NCBI GenBank assembly: GCA_015688915.1 | Contig: JAATGX010000066.1 | Coordinates: 1-7,224, forward strand | Direction of reading: 5' to 3' | Length of the DNA stretch: 7,224 bases | Origin: Desulfuromonadales bacterium | GTDB lineage: Bacteria > Desulfobacterota > Desulfuromonadia > Geobacterales > Pseudopelobacteraceae | Part shown: positions 1 through 6,800 of the stretch, one piece after another | Position numbering within the stretch: the stretch's first letter is position 1 | Layout: every line of letters starts with the position of its first letter | Program-made: the position numbers and the translations under genes | The notes under the pieces: model-generated | Seen by the model: the letters and a program-made list of their open reading frames with translations, nothing else | Databases searched by the model: none | Told to the model about the DNA's origin: nothing

Positions 1-323
1 ACCCCGTACCCAGGATCTACGGCCGGGAGATCTACAGCGTCGGCCTGGTCAACCTCCATTTCTGGCTGGCGGTCGCCGGCCAACTGATCTTCTCCATCAC
101 CATGTGGGTAGCCGGGATCCAGCAGGCGACCATGCTCCACGCCACCAACCCGGACGGGAGCCTGCACTACAGCTTCATGGAAACCCTGGTGGAGATGTAT
201 CCCTACTGGTACGGCAGGGCGTTTGGCGGCATCATCTATTTCGCCAGCCTGCTGATCTTTATCTACAACATTATCAAGACCGCGACCGCCGGCACGCCCA
301 CGGCCGTTACGCAAAAAGCCTAG
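1..323 (+). CDS. ccoN: cbb3-type cytochrome c oxidase subunit I (CcoN), C-terminal fragment
   Basis: This is the 3' end of ccoN, the heme-copper catalytic subunit of cbb3 oxidase, which reduces O2 to water in the cytoplasmic membrane. The gene enters from the left edge; the reading frame begins at base 3 and leaves 106 residues before the TAG at 321-323. The family is recognised from the sequence PRIYGREIYS, then HFWLAVAGQ and MWVAGIQQA, and then the CcoN-specific tail HYSFMETLVEMYPYW followed by RAFGG. Two hydrophobic helices are visible, at about bases 45-120 and 220-285. The heme- and copper-binding histidines would lie upstream, outside the window, so catalytic competence cannot be judged. 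The stop is 13 bases before the ccoO start, consistent with cotranscription. A homologous NorB-type reductase is unlikely given the downstream ccoO, ccoQ and ccoP genes. Confidence 0.93.
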   Translation, partial: PVPRIYGREIYSVGLVNLHFWLAVAGQLIFSITMWVAGIQQATMLHATNPDGSLHYSFMETLVEMYPYWYGRAFGGIIYFASLLIFIYNIIKTATAGTPTAVTQKA

Positions 324-336
324 GAAAGGAGATGTC

Positions 337-1197
337 ATGCTAGAAAGGAAACCGGTCATTTTTCTGCTCCTTGCCACCGCCGTCATTCTGGTCGGCACCG
401 TGGTGACGATGATAGCTCCCTTCAAATGGATCAACGACCCGAAGCTGAAGATTGCCGAAGTCAAACCCTATACCCCCTTGCAGTTGGAGGGGAGAGACAT
501 CTACATTCGCGAAGGGTGCAACAACTGCCATACCCAGACCGTCCGGCCGCTTCTGGCCGATGTGGAGCGCTACGGCGAGTATTCCAAGGTTGGCGAATTC
601 GTCTACGATCAGCCGCACCTGTGGGGATCGCGCCGCACCGGCCCGGACCTGGCCCGCATCGGCGGCAAGTATCCGGATGCCTGGCACTACAAGCACATGG
701 CCGACCCCCAGTCCATGGTGCCCCGCTCCAACATGCCCAAGTACGCCTTTTTGTCCCGTCCGCTGGACACGAGCCTGACGGAACGGAAGATGAAGGCGCT
801 CGGCTTCCCCTACGCGCCGGCCGACCTTGACGCCGTCAAGGGAAAGAGCGAGATGGACGCCATGGTGGCGTATCTGCAAAAGCTCGGCAACGACATCCCC
901 TGGCGCACGGCGAATCGGACCACGGTGGTGGGTGACGTCAAGAATCCCTTTGCCGGTGACAAAAGTGTTCTTCCGGAGGGCAAGACCATCTACGCTAAAG
1001 AGTGCGCCCAGTGCCACGGCGCGGACCTCAAGGGGGATGTGGGGCCGTCTCTGGTCGATCTGAAACTGACGGACGCGGATACGTTCAAAATCGTCTTCAG
1101 CGGCAGCCCCGCCGCCGGCATGCCCGGGTTCGGCGATACCCTCGGCAAGGACCGGTCCTGGAAGGTCGTTACCTATCTGAAGTCCGCGGGGCACTGA
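337..1197 (+). CDS. ccoO: cbb3-type cytochrome c oxidase subunit II (CcoO) with an extra C-terminal cytochrome c domain
   Basis: CcoO is the membrane-anchored c-type cytochrome that passes electrons to CcoN. The 286-residue product starts with one transmembrane anchor (about residues 7-27). A typical CcoO domain follows, with heme site C61-x2-C64-H65 in the sequence REGCNNCHTQTVRPL, the conserved HLWGSRRTGPDLARIGG, and the PQSMVPRSNMPKY stretch holding the likely axial Met (M133). Canonical CcoO would end near residue 190. Here a second cytochrome c domain follows, with C223-x2-C226-H227 (CAQCHG) and a probable axial Met at M262 in GMPGFG, ending at 286. The ATG at 337 is preceded by AAAGGAG at 325-331 with 5-base spacing. 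The ccoQ gene begins one base after the stop. The extra domain resembles the CcoP-type cytochrome module and makes this subunit diheme, which is longer than the usual roughly 200-240 residues. Confidence 0.95.
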   Translation: MLERKPVIFLLLATAVILVGTVVTMIAPFKWINDPKLKIAEVKPYTPLQLEGRDIYIREGCNNCHTQTVRPLLADVERYGEYSKVGEFVYDQPHLWGSRRTGPDLARIGGKYPDAWHYKHMADPQSMVPRSNMPKYAFLSRPLDTSLTERKMKALGFPYAPADLDAVKGKSEMDAMVAYLQKLGNDIPWRTANRTTVVGDVKNPFAGDKSVLPEGKTIYAKECAQCHGADLKGDVGPSLVDLKLTDADTFKIVFSGSPAAGMPGFGDTLGKDRSWKVVTYLKSAGH

Positions 1198-1198
1198 T

Positions 1199-1339
1199 AT
1201 GGACCTGGCAAGCGTCTACTATCTGGGAGTTACGTTCCTGTTGTTCGCACTGTTCGTCGCCATCGTGGCGCGAACCTACAGCAGGAAACGGCGGGAAAAG
1301 GAGGAAGCCCCGAAGTACCGCATGATGGATGACGATTGA
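1199..1339 (+). CDS. ccoQ: cbb3-type oxidase small subunit CcoQ/FixQ-like
   Basis: This small gene encodes 46 residues: a short periplasmic start (MDLASVYYLG), a single transmembrane helix at about residues 9-25, a basic stretch with TYSRKRREKEE, and an acidic end APKYRMMDDD. Size, single helix, the aromatic-plus-basic segment after the helix and its position between ccoO and ccoP all match CcoQ, which stabilises the association of CcoP with the CcoNO core in characterised systems. The ATG overlaps nothing but starts only one base after the ccoO stop, and no strong ribosome-binding site is visible, so translational coupling to ccoO is likely (inference). Its C-terminal PKYRMMDDD is nearly the same as the end of CcoS in this window, so a CcoS-derived origin is an alternative. 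It lacks the GxFDD motif of CcoS, which is why I favour CcoQ. Confidence 0.8.
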   Translation: MDLASVYYLGVTFLLFALFVAIVARTYSRKRREKEEAPKYRMMDDD

Positions 1340-1390
1340 ACCGTTGCTTCCCGATAGTTTTTCATCACCGTTACGGACAATTTCACACAC

Positions 1391-1396
1391 AGGAGG
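1391..1396 (+). promoter_or_regulatory. Ribosome-binding site of ccoP
   Basis: A consensus AGGAGG lies 8 bases before the ATG at 1405. It decides the ccoP start against an in-frame ATG at 1336, which overlaps the ccoQ stop, has no Shine-Dalgarno sequence and would add 23 residues without resemblance to CcoP. Confidence 0.85.
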
Positions 1397-1404
1397 CGTT
1401 ATTC

Positions 1405-1899
1405 ATGTCTGACGAACATAAAGACTTCGACGGAATCGAGTACCGGGCAGAAACCAAGTCGCCGGTGGTGTTCAGGATCCTGTTCGCCGTTCTGGCCGCG
1501 TGGGCCGTCTGTTTCATGGCCTATTACCTGTTCAGCGGCTGGAGCTCGGAAGCGGAGTTTGCGCAGAAAAAACTGGCCAAGCAACAGCAGGTGGCAACAG
1601 CCCAGCCGGGCGGGAAAGAAGCGCAACCGGCGGCTCCGGCCACGGAGGGGAAAAGGGATGAATATCTTGCCCTGGGCAAAAAGGAGTTCGGCGAGCGGTG
1701 CGTCGCCTGTCACGGCCCTGAGGGCAAGGGAGGCATCGGCCCGGACTTGACGCGAGCTGAATTCAAATACGGCAAGACCAGTCAGGCGATTGCCCAAAGC
1801 ATCGTTGATGGGCGCCCCGGCGGCATGCCCTCTTTCAAGAACGATCTTTCCCATGAAAAGGTCGAGGGACTCGTGGCATTCATACTGTCGCTGAAATAA
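1405..1899 (+). CDS. ccoP: cbb3-type cytochrome c oxidase subunit III (CcoP), monoheme form
   Basis: CcoP is the electron-entry cytochrome of cbb3 oxidase. The 164-residue product begins with a soluble segment containing DFDGIEYRAETKSP, which matches the DGI...P motif before the CcoP helix. One transmembrane helix follows at about residues 22-44, then a flexible Ala/Gln/Pro-rich linker (about 55-82), then a single cytochrome c domain with C99-x2-C102-H103 in RCVACHGPEGKGG and a probable axial Met M141 in GGMPSF. Canonical CcoP proteins are about 290-310 residues with two CXXCH sites; this one has only one and no room for a second. The missing heme domain has an apparent counterpart in the C-terminal extension of the neighbouring CcoO, so the complex keeps three c-type hemes. 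A strong AGGAGG precedes the chosen start. The ccoG gene begins 14 bases after the stop. Confidence 0.88.
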   Translation: MSDEHKDFDGIEYRAETKSPVVFRILFAVLAAWAVCFMAYYLFSGWSSEAEFAQKKLAKQQQVATAQPGGKEAQPAAPATEGKRDEYLALGKKEFGERCVACHGPEGKGGIGPDLTRAEFKYGKTSQAIAQSIVDGRPGGMPSFKNDLSHEKVEGLVAFILSLK

Positions 1900-1913
1900 G
1901 CTACCGGGCCATT

Positions 1914-3128
1914 ATGTCGTACTCCCGGATCGCACCTAAACGAAAACTGGTTCAATGGCTCTCCACCCTCTTTATCGTCGGGTTGCCCTTTGTGCGAGTG
2001 GGCGGAGAGTCTCTGCTCCGCCTCGATGCCGGGTCCCGCACGCTGTTCTTCTTCGGCACTCAGATCCGAATCGAGGAATTTTTCCTCTTCCTGATCGCCG
2101 TCCTGATCCTGGTATTTGTCTTTCTGTTCTTCACCATGGTGTTCGGCAGGGTCTGGTGCGGGTGGTTCTGCCCCCAGACGACGATCTCCGACCTGGTCGA
2201 ATTCGCGGACCGGAAGATAGCGCGCCTCCTCCGGGGAAACCTGCTGCCCGGAATATGCCGGCACCTTTTCTATCTCCTGCTCGCGTTTCTCGTCTCCGCA
2301 AACCTGGTCTGGTACTTCATCCCTCCGTCGGAATTTCTACATCGCCTGATGACCGGCCAACTCGGCATGGTGGCCGGCACAAGCCTTGTCGCCGTTTTCG
2401 CCCTGCTCTATTTCGACATGGTCCGGGTCCGGCGCACGTTCTGCAAGACGGTCTGTCCCTATGGCCGTATCCAGCTTATGGCCATGGACCGCAATACCCT
2501 GACCCTGGAGTTCGACCCGGCCCTGAAAGATGTCTGCATCCGCTGCGCCGCCTGCGAGCGGGTCTGTCCCATGGGGATCGACATCAAGAAGGGGCTCCAG
2601 ATAGAATGCGTCAATTGCGGCAAATGTCTCGATGCCTGCCGGGGTGTCATGGCGAAGCGGAACCGGGGCGGGTTGATCCATTACACCTTCGGCCTGACGG
2701 CCGAGGGGGGCGGACATCCGTTGAATGCCAGATCGGCGCTTCTCGCCGGGATCGTCATCGCCCTCTGCGGCCTCATGGCGGCAGGCATTGCGACACGCAC
2801 CCAGGCAACCATGAAGATTCAGCGCGGCGGCAACGGCGAAGTGCGACTGCTCCCGGAAGGCGGGGTGATCAACTTCTTTACCGCCTCTATCGAAAACCGC
2901 TCCACCCGGGCCGCGTCCTTCGAGATCACCCTCCCCTCCCCGGCCGGTTTCCGGGTGGACCTGCTCGGGCCGGCCACCGGCATCCTTGTGCCGCCCAATG
3001 CCAACCGGCGGGTCGATTTCATCGTGCGGATAACACCGGCTCCCGCCGCATCCCGTGTCGTGGAACTCCACCTGATGCGGGACGGTGCGCAGGCAGCGGT
3101 CGCGCCGGTTACACTGCTGGTACACTAG
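1914..3128 (+). CDS. ccoG: Cytochrome c oxidase accessory protein CcoG (FixG/RdxA family), polyferredoxin-like
   Basis: CcoG is a membrane-bound iron-sulfur protein needed for cbb3 assembly; work on the family has assigned it cupric reductase activity that supplies Cu(I) to the CuB site. The 404-residue product has membrane helices at about 15-29, 55-76, 116-135, 152-170 and 273-295. It carries the family signatures FGRVWCGWFCPQ (C82, C86) and FCKTVCPYG (C177, C181). Two 4Fe-4S binding motifs follow: C208, C211, C214, C218 and C232, C235, C238, C242. The C-terminal 100 or so residues form the Ig-like domain typical of FixG. It is shorter than many relatives (roughly 450-500 residues), mostly because the N-terminus begins close to the first helix. 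The ATG lacks a convincing Shine-Dalgarno sequence, so it may depend on coupling to ccoP. The ccoH gene follows at once, its ribosome-binding site overlapping this stop codon. Confidence 0.93.
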   Translation: MSYSRIAPKRKLVQWLSTLFIVGLPFVRVGGESLLRLDAGSRTLFFFGTQIRIEEFFLFLIAVLILVFVFLFFTMVFGRVWCGWFCPQTTISDLVEFADRKIARLLRGNLLPGICRHLFYLLLAFLVSANLVWYFIPPSEFLHRLMTGQLGMVAGTSLVAVFALLYFDMVRVRRTFCKTVCPYGRIQLMAMDRNTLTLEFDPALKDVCIRCAACERVCPMGIDIKKGLQIECVNCGKCLDACRGVMAKRNRGGLIHYTFGLTAEGGGHPLNARSALLAGIVIALCGLMAAGIATRTQATMKIQRGGNGEVRLLPEGGVINFFTASIENRSTRAASFEITLPSPAGFRVDLLGPATGILVPPNANRRVDFIVRITPAPAASRVVELHLMRDGAQAAVAPVTLLVH

Positions 3129-3131
3129 GAG
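3127..3131 (+). promoter_or_regulatory. Ribosome-binding site of ccoH
   Basis: AGGAG overlaps the TAG stop of ccoG (3126-3128) and lies 6 bases before the ATG at 3138. An earlier in-frame ATG at 3132 directly abuts the motif, which is too close for normal initiation, so 3138 is preferred. Confidence 0.7.
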
Positions 3132-3137
3132 ATGGGC

Positions 3138-3599
3138 ATGAACAATGAACAAACGGACACGGGCAGGTTCTGGAAACGGGTCCTGGCAGGACTGTTCGTC
3201 CTGTTTGTCGCGGCAATGGCGCTCAGTTTCGTCATCGCCGGGCGAAAGGTCAGCAAGGTCGTGGATACGGAGTACTACAGCCACGGTCTCCACTACGGCG
3301 AGGCCCGCGACCGTGACCGGGCGGCCGCAGCGGGATGGCGGATGACCGCCGCACTGTCCCGAGGCAGGCTTCAACTTCAGGTACGCGATGCTGCCGGCAC
3401 TCCGCTGAGCGGCGGCACGGCGATTTTCGAAGTGCAGACCGGCGACTCCGGTAAAAATGATACCCTTGTCCTGGTCGAGACAAACCCCGGAATCTACTCT
3501 GCACCGCAACCGGCGGGCGCCTGGAGCGAATTGCGCGGGACCATGCGTGTCAGCCGTGGCGCCAATGCACTTCAGGAAAGAATGGTGATCTTCAATTGA
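3138..3599 (+). CDS. ccoH: FixH/CcoH family cbb3 oxidase assembly protein
   Basis: CcoH is a single-pass membrane protein that interacts with cbb3 subunits and is required for their assembly or stability in characterised species. The 153-residue product has a short cytoplasmic N-terminus ending in the FixH-like FWKRVLAG, one transmembrane helix at about residues 14-34, and then a periplasmic domain. That domain opens with the family hallmark VVDTEYYSHGLHYGE and continues with GWRMTAALSRGRLQLQVRDAAG, and a beta-rich region to the end. Length is typical of the family. It directly follows ccoG with 9 bases between stop and start. In many genomes ccoI comes next, but here a non-coding gap follows. 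The function is assigned by motif and position; no catalytic residues are known for this family. Confidence 0.88.
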   Translation: MNNEQTDTGRFWKRVLAGLFVLFVAAMALSFVIAGRKVSKVVDTEYYSHGLHYGEARDRDRAAAAGWRMTAALSRGRLQLQVRDAAGTPLSGGTAIFEVQTGDSGKNDTLVLVETNPGIYSAPQPAGAWSELRGTMRVSRGANALQERMVIFN

Positions 3600-3605
3600 G
3601 TATGT

Positions 3606-3780
3606 CCTGAATCCGTGCCGCCTTCCCGGCTTCTCTCGCTTGGAATGCCCCAGTCCTGACGTTCCGGGCGGGTTGTGCCTCCTGGGTGGCGTTCATGCGG
3701 CACAGCCGGCATGGAACTTCATGGGCGACGATTGACTCCGGCATTTCGCTCGCTCCGCCGTTCAGGTGTCACGGATTCAG
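3606..3780. repeat. Long imperfect inverted-repeat (foldback, MITE-like) element in the ccoH-ccoS gap
   Basis: The gap between ccoH and ccoS is nearly filled by an imperfect palindrome. The outer arms are perfect 11-mers: CTGAATCCGTG at 3607-3617 and its reverse complement at 3770-3780. Two inner blocks also pair: 3642-3655 with 3734-3747 (11 of 14 positions) and 3662-3679 with 3699-3716 (14 of 18), leaving a 19-base loop at 3680-3698. A 4-base ATGT occurs at 3602-3605 and again at 3781-3784 and could be a target-site duplication, but it is short enough to be chance. No open reading frame of note lies inside. The shape fits a miniature inverted-repeat element or a repeat able to fold as RNA; copies elsewhere in the genome cannot be seen from here. 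Confidence 0.6.
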
Positions 3781-3825
3781 ATGTGTTTGCGGAGGATTTT
3801 TTGAGGCCAACGGTGACCGGACAAC

Positions 3826-3984
3826 ATGGATGATTCGCTTGTTGCATTGATCATATTATCGCTTTTTGTCGGCTGCGGGAGTTGGCTGTTCTTTGTCTGG
3901 GCAGCGAAAAAAGGGGAGTTTGATGATATCGAACGCCCCAAATACCGTATGCTCGACGATGATGACGATGAAAAAAAACCGTAG
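3826..3984 (+). CDS. ccoS: cbb3-type cytochrome oxidase assembly protein CcoS
   Basis: CcoS is a small single-helix membrane protein needed for insertion of heme and copper cofactors into cbb3 oxidase. The 52-residue product begins MDDSLVALII, has one transmembrane helix at about residues 4-25, and then shows the CcoS signature: a K/S-G-x-FDD motif (KKGEFDDIE, residues 28-36) followed by RPKYRML and a run of aspartates (D44-D48) before EKKP. The ATG at 3826 is the only usable start because an in-frame TGA lies at 3814-3816. No good Shine-Dalgarno sequence is at proper distance (GGAGG at 3791-3795 is 30 bases away), so expression may be weak. It is separated from ccoH by 226 bases containing a foldback element instead of the usual ccoI. 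Confidence 0.87.
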   Translation: MDDSLVALIILSLFVGCGSWLFFVWAAKKGEFDDIERPKYRMLDDDDDEKKP

Positions 3985-4108
3985 CTGTTTCAGTCGACCT
4001 TTCACCCCACCCGCCCTTCGATAACCCCTCCACCGAGCCGGTAACAACGGCTGTCCGAGCCTCTGAAAACAATAAAAAGATAAAAATGATTTATTTAGTC
4101 TTTTATTC

Positions 4109-4136
4109 TTGCAATCTGAATAATTAATAGTAGAAT
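4109..4136 (+). promoter_or_regulatory. Candidate sigma-70-type promoter for cydAB
   Basis: A -35-like TTGCAA (4109-4114, 4 of 6 consensus bases) and a -10-like TAGAAT (4131-4136, 5 of 6) are separated by 16 bases within an AT-rich stretch. Transcription would begin near 4143, giving a leader of about 64 bases before cydA. It is inferred from sequence alone; AT-rich DNA can yield such matches by chance. Confidence 0.5.
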
Positions 4137-4145
4137 AGCGAAAAA

Positions 4146-4166
4146 AAATTTGGTCATATCAAATTT
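4146..4166. promoter_or_regulatory. 21-bp palindrome, candidate operator upstream of cydA
   Basis: A perfect 7-bp inverted repeat, AAATTTG (4146-4152) and CAAATTT (4160-4166), encloses a 7-base spacer GTCATAT. It lies 10 bases downstream of the candidate -10 box and 40 bases upstream of the cydA ATG, a position where a bound repressor would block transcription. The dyad axis falls on a base (4156), so the half-sites do not fit the even-spaced FNR consensus TTGAT-N4-ATCAA, although the core TTGGTCATATCAA looks superficially similar. The regulator is unknown. Confidence 0.5.
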
Positions 4167-4195
4167 GTCGAAAAGACAATCATCCCAGAAACGCA

Positions 4196-4201
4196 AAGGA
4201 G
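4196..4201 (+). promoter_or_regulatory. Ribosome-binding site of cydA
   Basis: AAGGAG lies 5 bases before the ATG at 4207. It decides this start over an in-frame TTG at 4150, which falls inside the candidate operator and would add 19 residues not seen in CydA proteins. Confidence 0.85.
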
Positions 4202-4206
4202 AGTGT

Positions 4207-5553
4207 ATGAACGTACTAACCCTCAGTCAGTTGCAATTCGCAGCAACCGGCATGTTCCACTGGATCTTTGTCCCTCTCACGCTCGGGCTTTCGATCCTGA
4301 CCGCCTGGATGGAAACCAAGTATGTCACCACGGGAGATGAAACCTGGCTCCGCATGACCAAGTTCTGGGGCAAGCTGTTCCTGATCAACTTCGCACTGGG
4401 CGTGGTGACCGGCATCACCATGGAATTCCAGTTCGGCATGAACTGGTCCGAATATTCGCGGTACGTGGGCGATATCTTCGGCGCGCCGCTGGCCATCGAG
4501 GCCACCCTGGCCTTTTTCCTCGAATCGGTCTTTATCGGCGTCTGGATCTTCGGCTGGAACAAGATCTCCAAGAAAGCCCACCTGGTTAGCATCTGGCTGG
4601 CCTCGGTCGCCACGAACGTTTCCGCCCTCATCATCCTCCTGGCCAACGCCTGGATGCAAAAACCGGTCGGTTACGTGCTGCGCAACGGCAGGGCCGAGAT
4701 GAACGACTTCCTGGCTGTCCTGACCAACCCCTACGGCTGGATCAAGTTCACCCACACCCTGCTCTCCGGTTACGCCCTGGCCGCCTTCGTGATCATGGGC
4801 GTTTCCGCCTGGCACTTGTTGCGGAAAAACGAGACCGACTTTTTCATACGTTCCTTCAAGCTGGCCGCGGTCTGGGCATTCGTCGCCTCCATCGGCGTTG
4901 CCGTGACCGGCGACTTCCACGCCGTGGAGATCGCCAGGACGCAGCCCACGAAATTTGCCGCCATGGAGGCACAATGGGAAACCCAGCGCGGTGTCGGCAT
5001 GAACCTGCTGCTTCTGCCGGATGTGGCCCGTGAGTGCAACGCCGTCGAGCAGCTCTGTATTCCCAACGCGATCAGTTTTCTGGCTTTTCACGACGCAAAC
5101 GCCGAGATCAAGGGGCTCAAGGATTTCCCGGCGGAACTCCGCCCCGCCGTTACCCCCACCTTTCTCAGCTTCCGCCTGATGGTCGGACTCGGTACATTCA
5201 TGATCATTGCCAGCCTTCTGGGCATCATCCTTTCACGCCGGTCGAACTTTGCCGACCAGCGCGTATTCCTGTCAGTGATGGTCTTCGCCATACCGGCCCC
5301 GTACCTGGCCGAGCAATTCGGCTGGCTCGTGGCTGAATTGGGGCGGCAACCCTGGATCGTGTACGGCGTCCTCAAAACCGCCGATGCGGTTTCCAAATCG
5401 ATCTCAACCACGCAGGTCGCCCTGTCGCTGCTCGGCTTTACCGTGTTGTACGGCCTGTTGGGCGCCATTGACATCTTCCTGCTGGTCAAATACGCCAAAA
5501 AAGGGCCGGATACGGATCTTTCGACTATCATCAACGTACAAGGGAGGGGATAA
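4207..5553 (+). CDS. cydA: Cytochrome bd-type quinol oxidase subunit I (CydA), short Q-loop type
   Basis: CydA binds the three hemes of cytochrome bd and oxidises quinol while reducing O2 at the membrane. The 448-residue product shows the expected ligands, equated with E. coli numbering by motif: H18 in GMFHWIFVPL (E. coli H19), E98 and E106 in AIEATLAFFLES (E99, E107), H183 in KFTHTLLSGY (H186) and M325 in SFRLMVGLG (M393). The quinol-binding signature TKFAAMEAQWET lies at about 248-259 and GRQPW at 379-383. It is about 75 residues shorter than the E. coli protein, and the shortfall is in the Q-loop, placing it with short-loop enzymes; a cyanide-insensitive CioA-like quinol oxidase cannot be excluded. 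The ATG has a good ribosome-binding site. The cydB gene begins 3 bases after the stop, with its Shine-Dalgarno sequence inside the end of this gene. Confidence 0.95.
   Translation: MNVLTLSQLQFAATGMFHWIFVPLTLGLSILTAWMETKYVTTGDETWLRMTKFWGKLFLINFALGVVTGITMEFQFGMNWSEYSRYVGDIFGAPLAIEATLAFFLESVFIGVWIFGWNKISKKAHLVSIWLASVATNVSALIILLANAWMQKPVGYVLRNGRAEMNDFLAVLTNPYGWIKFTHTLLSGYALAAFVIMGVSAWHLLRKNETDFFIRSFKLAAVWAFVASIGVAVTGDFHAVEIARTQPTKFAAMEAQWETQRGVGMNLLLLPDVARECNAVEQLCIPNAISFLAFHDANAEIKGLKDFPAELRPAVTPTFLSFRLMVGLGTFMIIASLLGIILSRRSNFADQRVFLSVMVFAIPAPYLAEQFGWLVAELGRQPWIVYGVLKTADAVSKSISTTQVALSLLGFTVLYGLLGAIDIFLLVKYAKKGPDTDLSTIINVQGRG
5541..5549 (+). promoter_or_regulatory. Ribosome-binding site of cydB
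   Basis: The purine run AGGGAGGGG lies within the last codons of cydA, 7 bases before the cydB ATG at 5557, and indicates that the two genes are translated from one message. Confidence 0.75.
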
Positions 5554-5556
5554 ACT

Positions 5557-6612
<1,056 letters not shown>

Positions 6613-6642
6613 CATATCAGACTGATCTCTTGTGCGGAAACG

Positions 6643-6683
6643 ACAAGACCTCCGGGGTTGCAGAACCTTGGAGGTCTTGTTTT
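6643..6683 (+). terminator. Intrinsic terminator of the cydAB operon
   Basis: An exceptionally regular hairpin begins 31 bases after the cydB stop. The outer 11 bp (6643-6653 with 6670-6680) pair perfectly, two G-U wobbles follow (6654/6669 and 6655/6668), then four more pairs (GGTT 6656-6659 with AACC 6664-6667) close on a GCAG tetraloop. That gives a 17-bp stem. A T-rich tail (6680-6683, then CT) follows on the + strand, as expected of a Rho-independent terminator. A weaker purine tract on the other side gives little support for it also ending the convergent - strand gene. Confidence 0.88.
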
Positions 6684-6759
6684 CTATTCCAGTTGCCGTT
6701 CTTACAGGAGGCACCTATCGACTATACCCCTGTCTGTGTGTGCAACCAGCCACAAATTG

Positions 6760-6788
6760 TTTCACGCGGAGAGCGCGGAGGAGGCAGG
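6760..6788. repeat. Possible fragment of a dispersed GC-rich repeat
   Basis: Starting at 6760 the sequence TTTCACGCGGAGAGCGCGG followed by AGGAGGCAGG contains a near-tandem CGCGGAG unit. It resembles the TTTCACGCAGAG-CGCAGAG type repeats found scattered between genes in many environmental bacteria. The match is from memory, the copy is short and diverged, and no second copy is in the window. Confidence 0.4.
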
Positions 6789-6800
6789 CCGTCAACCACG

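Larger units (their letters stand above)
3985..4206. other. Intergenic region between ccoS and cydA
   Basis: This 222-base gap holds no gene that I can support. Its first part (to about 4065) has ordinary GC content, with only a weak 5-bp hairpin at 4036-4052 that lacks a T-run. From about 4066 the composition switches abruptly to AT-rich, including an eight-A run at 4141-4148. The AT-rich half carries the candidate cydAB promoter and a palindromic operator-like site. No convincing terminator for the cbb3 cluster is visible here. Confidence 0.7.

Noticed and set aside
340..1194. Long - strand open frame opposite ccoO
   Set aside because: It mirrors ccoO almost exactly, has no family resemblance, and arises from the codon use of the real gene on the other strand.
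1336..1404. Upstream in-frame ATG giving a longer CcoP
   Set aside because: It overlaps the ccoQ stop, has no ribosome-binding site, and adds residues without similarity to CcoP; the ATG at 1405 has a consensus AGGAGG.
1955..3509. Long overlapping frames across ccoG and ccoH (+ strand 1955-3148 and - strand 2337-3509)
   Set aside because: Translations are rich in Arg, Pro and Gly without motifs, as expected of shadow frames in GC-rich DNA, while the ccoG and ccoH frames show clear family signatures.
3846..3859. FNR-like half-site TTGAT within ccoS
   Set aside because: The second half-site is missing and the position is inside a coding region.
4036..4052. Small hairpin AGCCG...CGGCT after ccoS as a terminator
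   Set aside because: The stem is only 5 bp and no T-run follows, so it does not qualify as an intrinsic terminator.
4216..5091. Long - strand open frame opposite cydA
   Set aside because: It is a shadow of cydA, which has all expected heme ligands; the antisense product has no recognisable feature.
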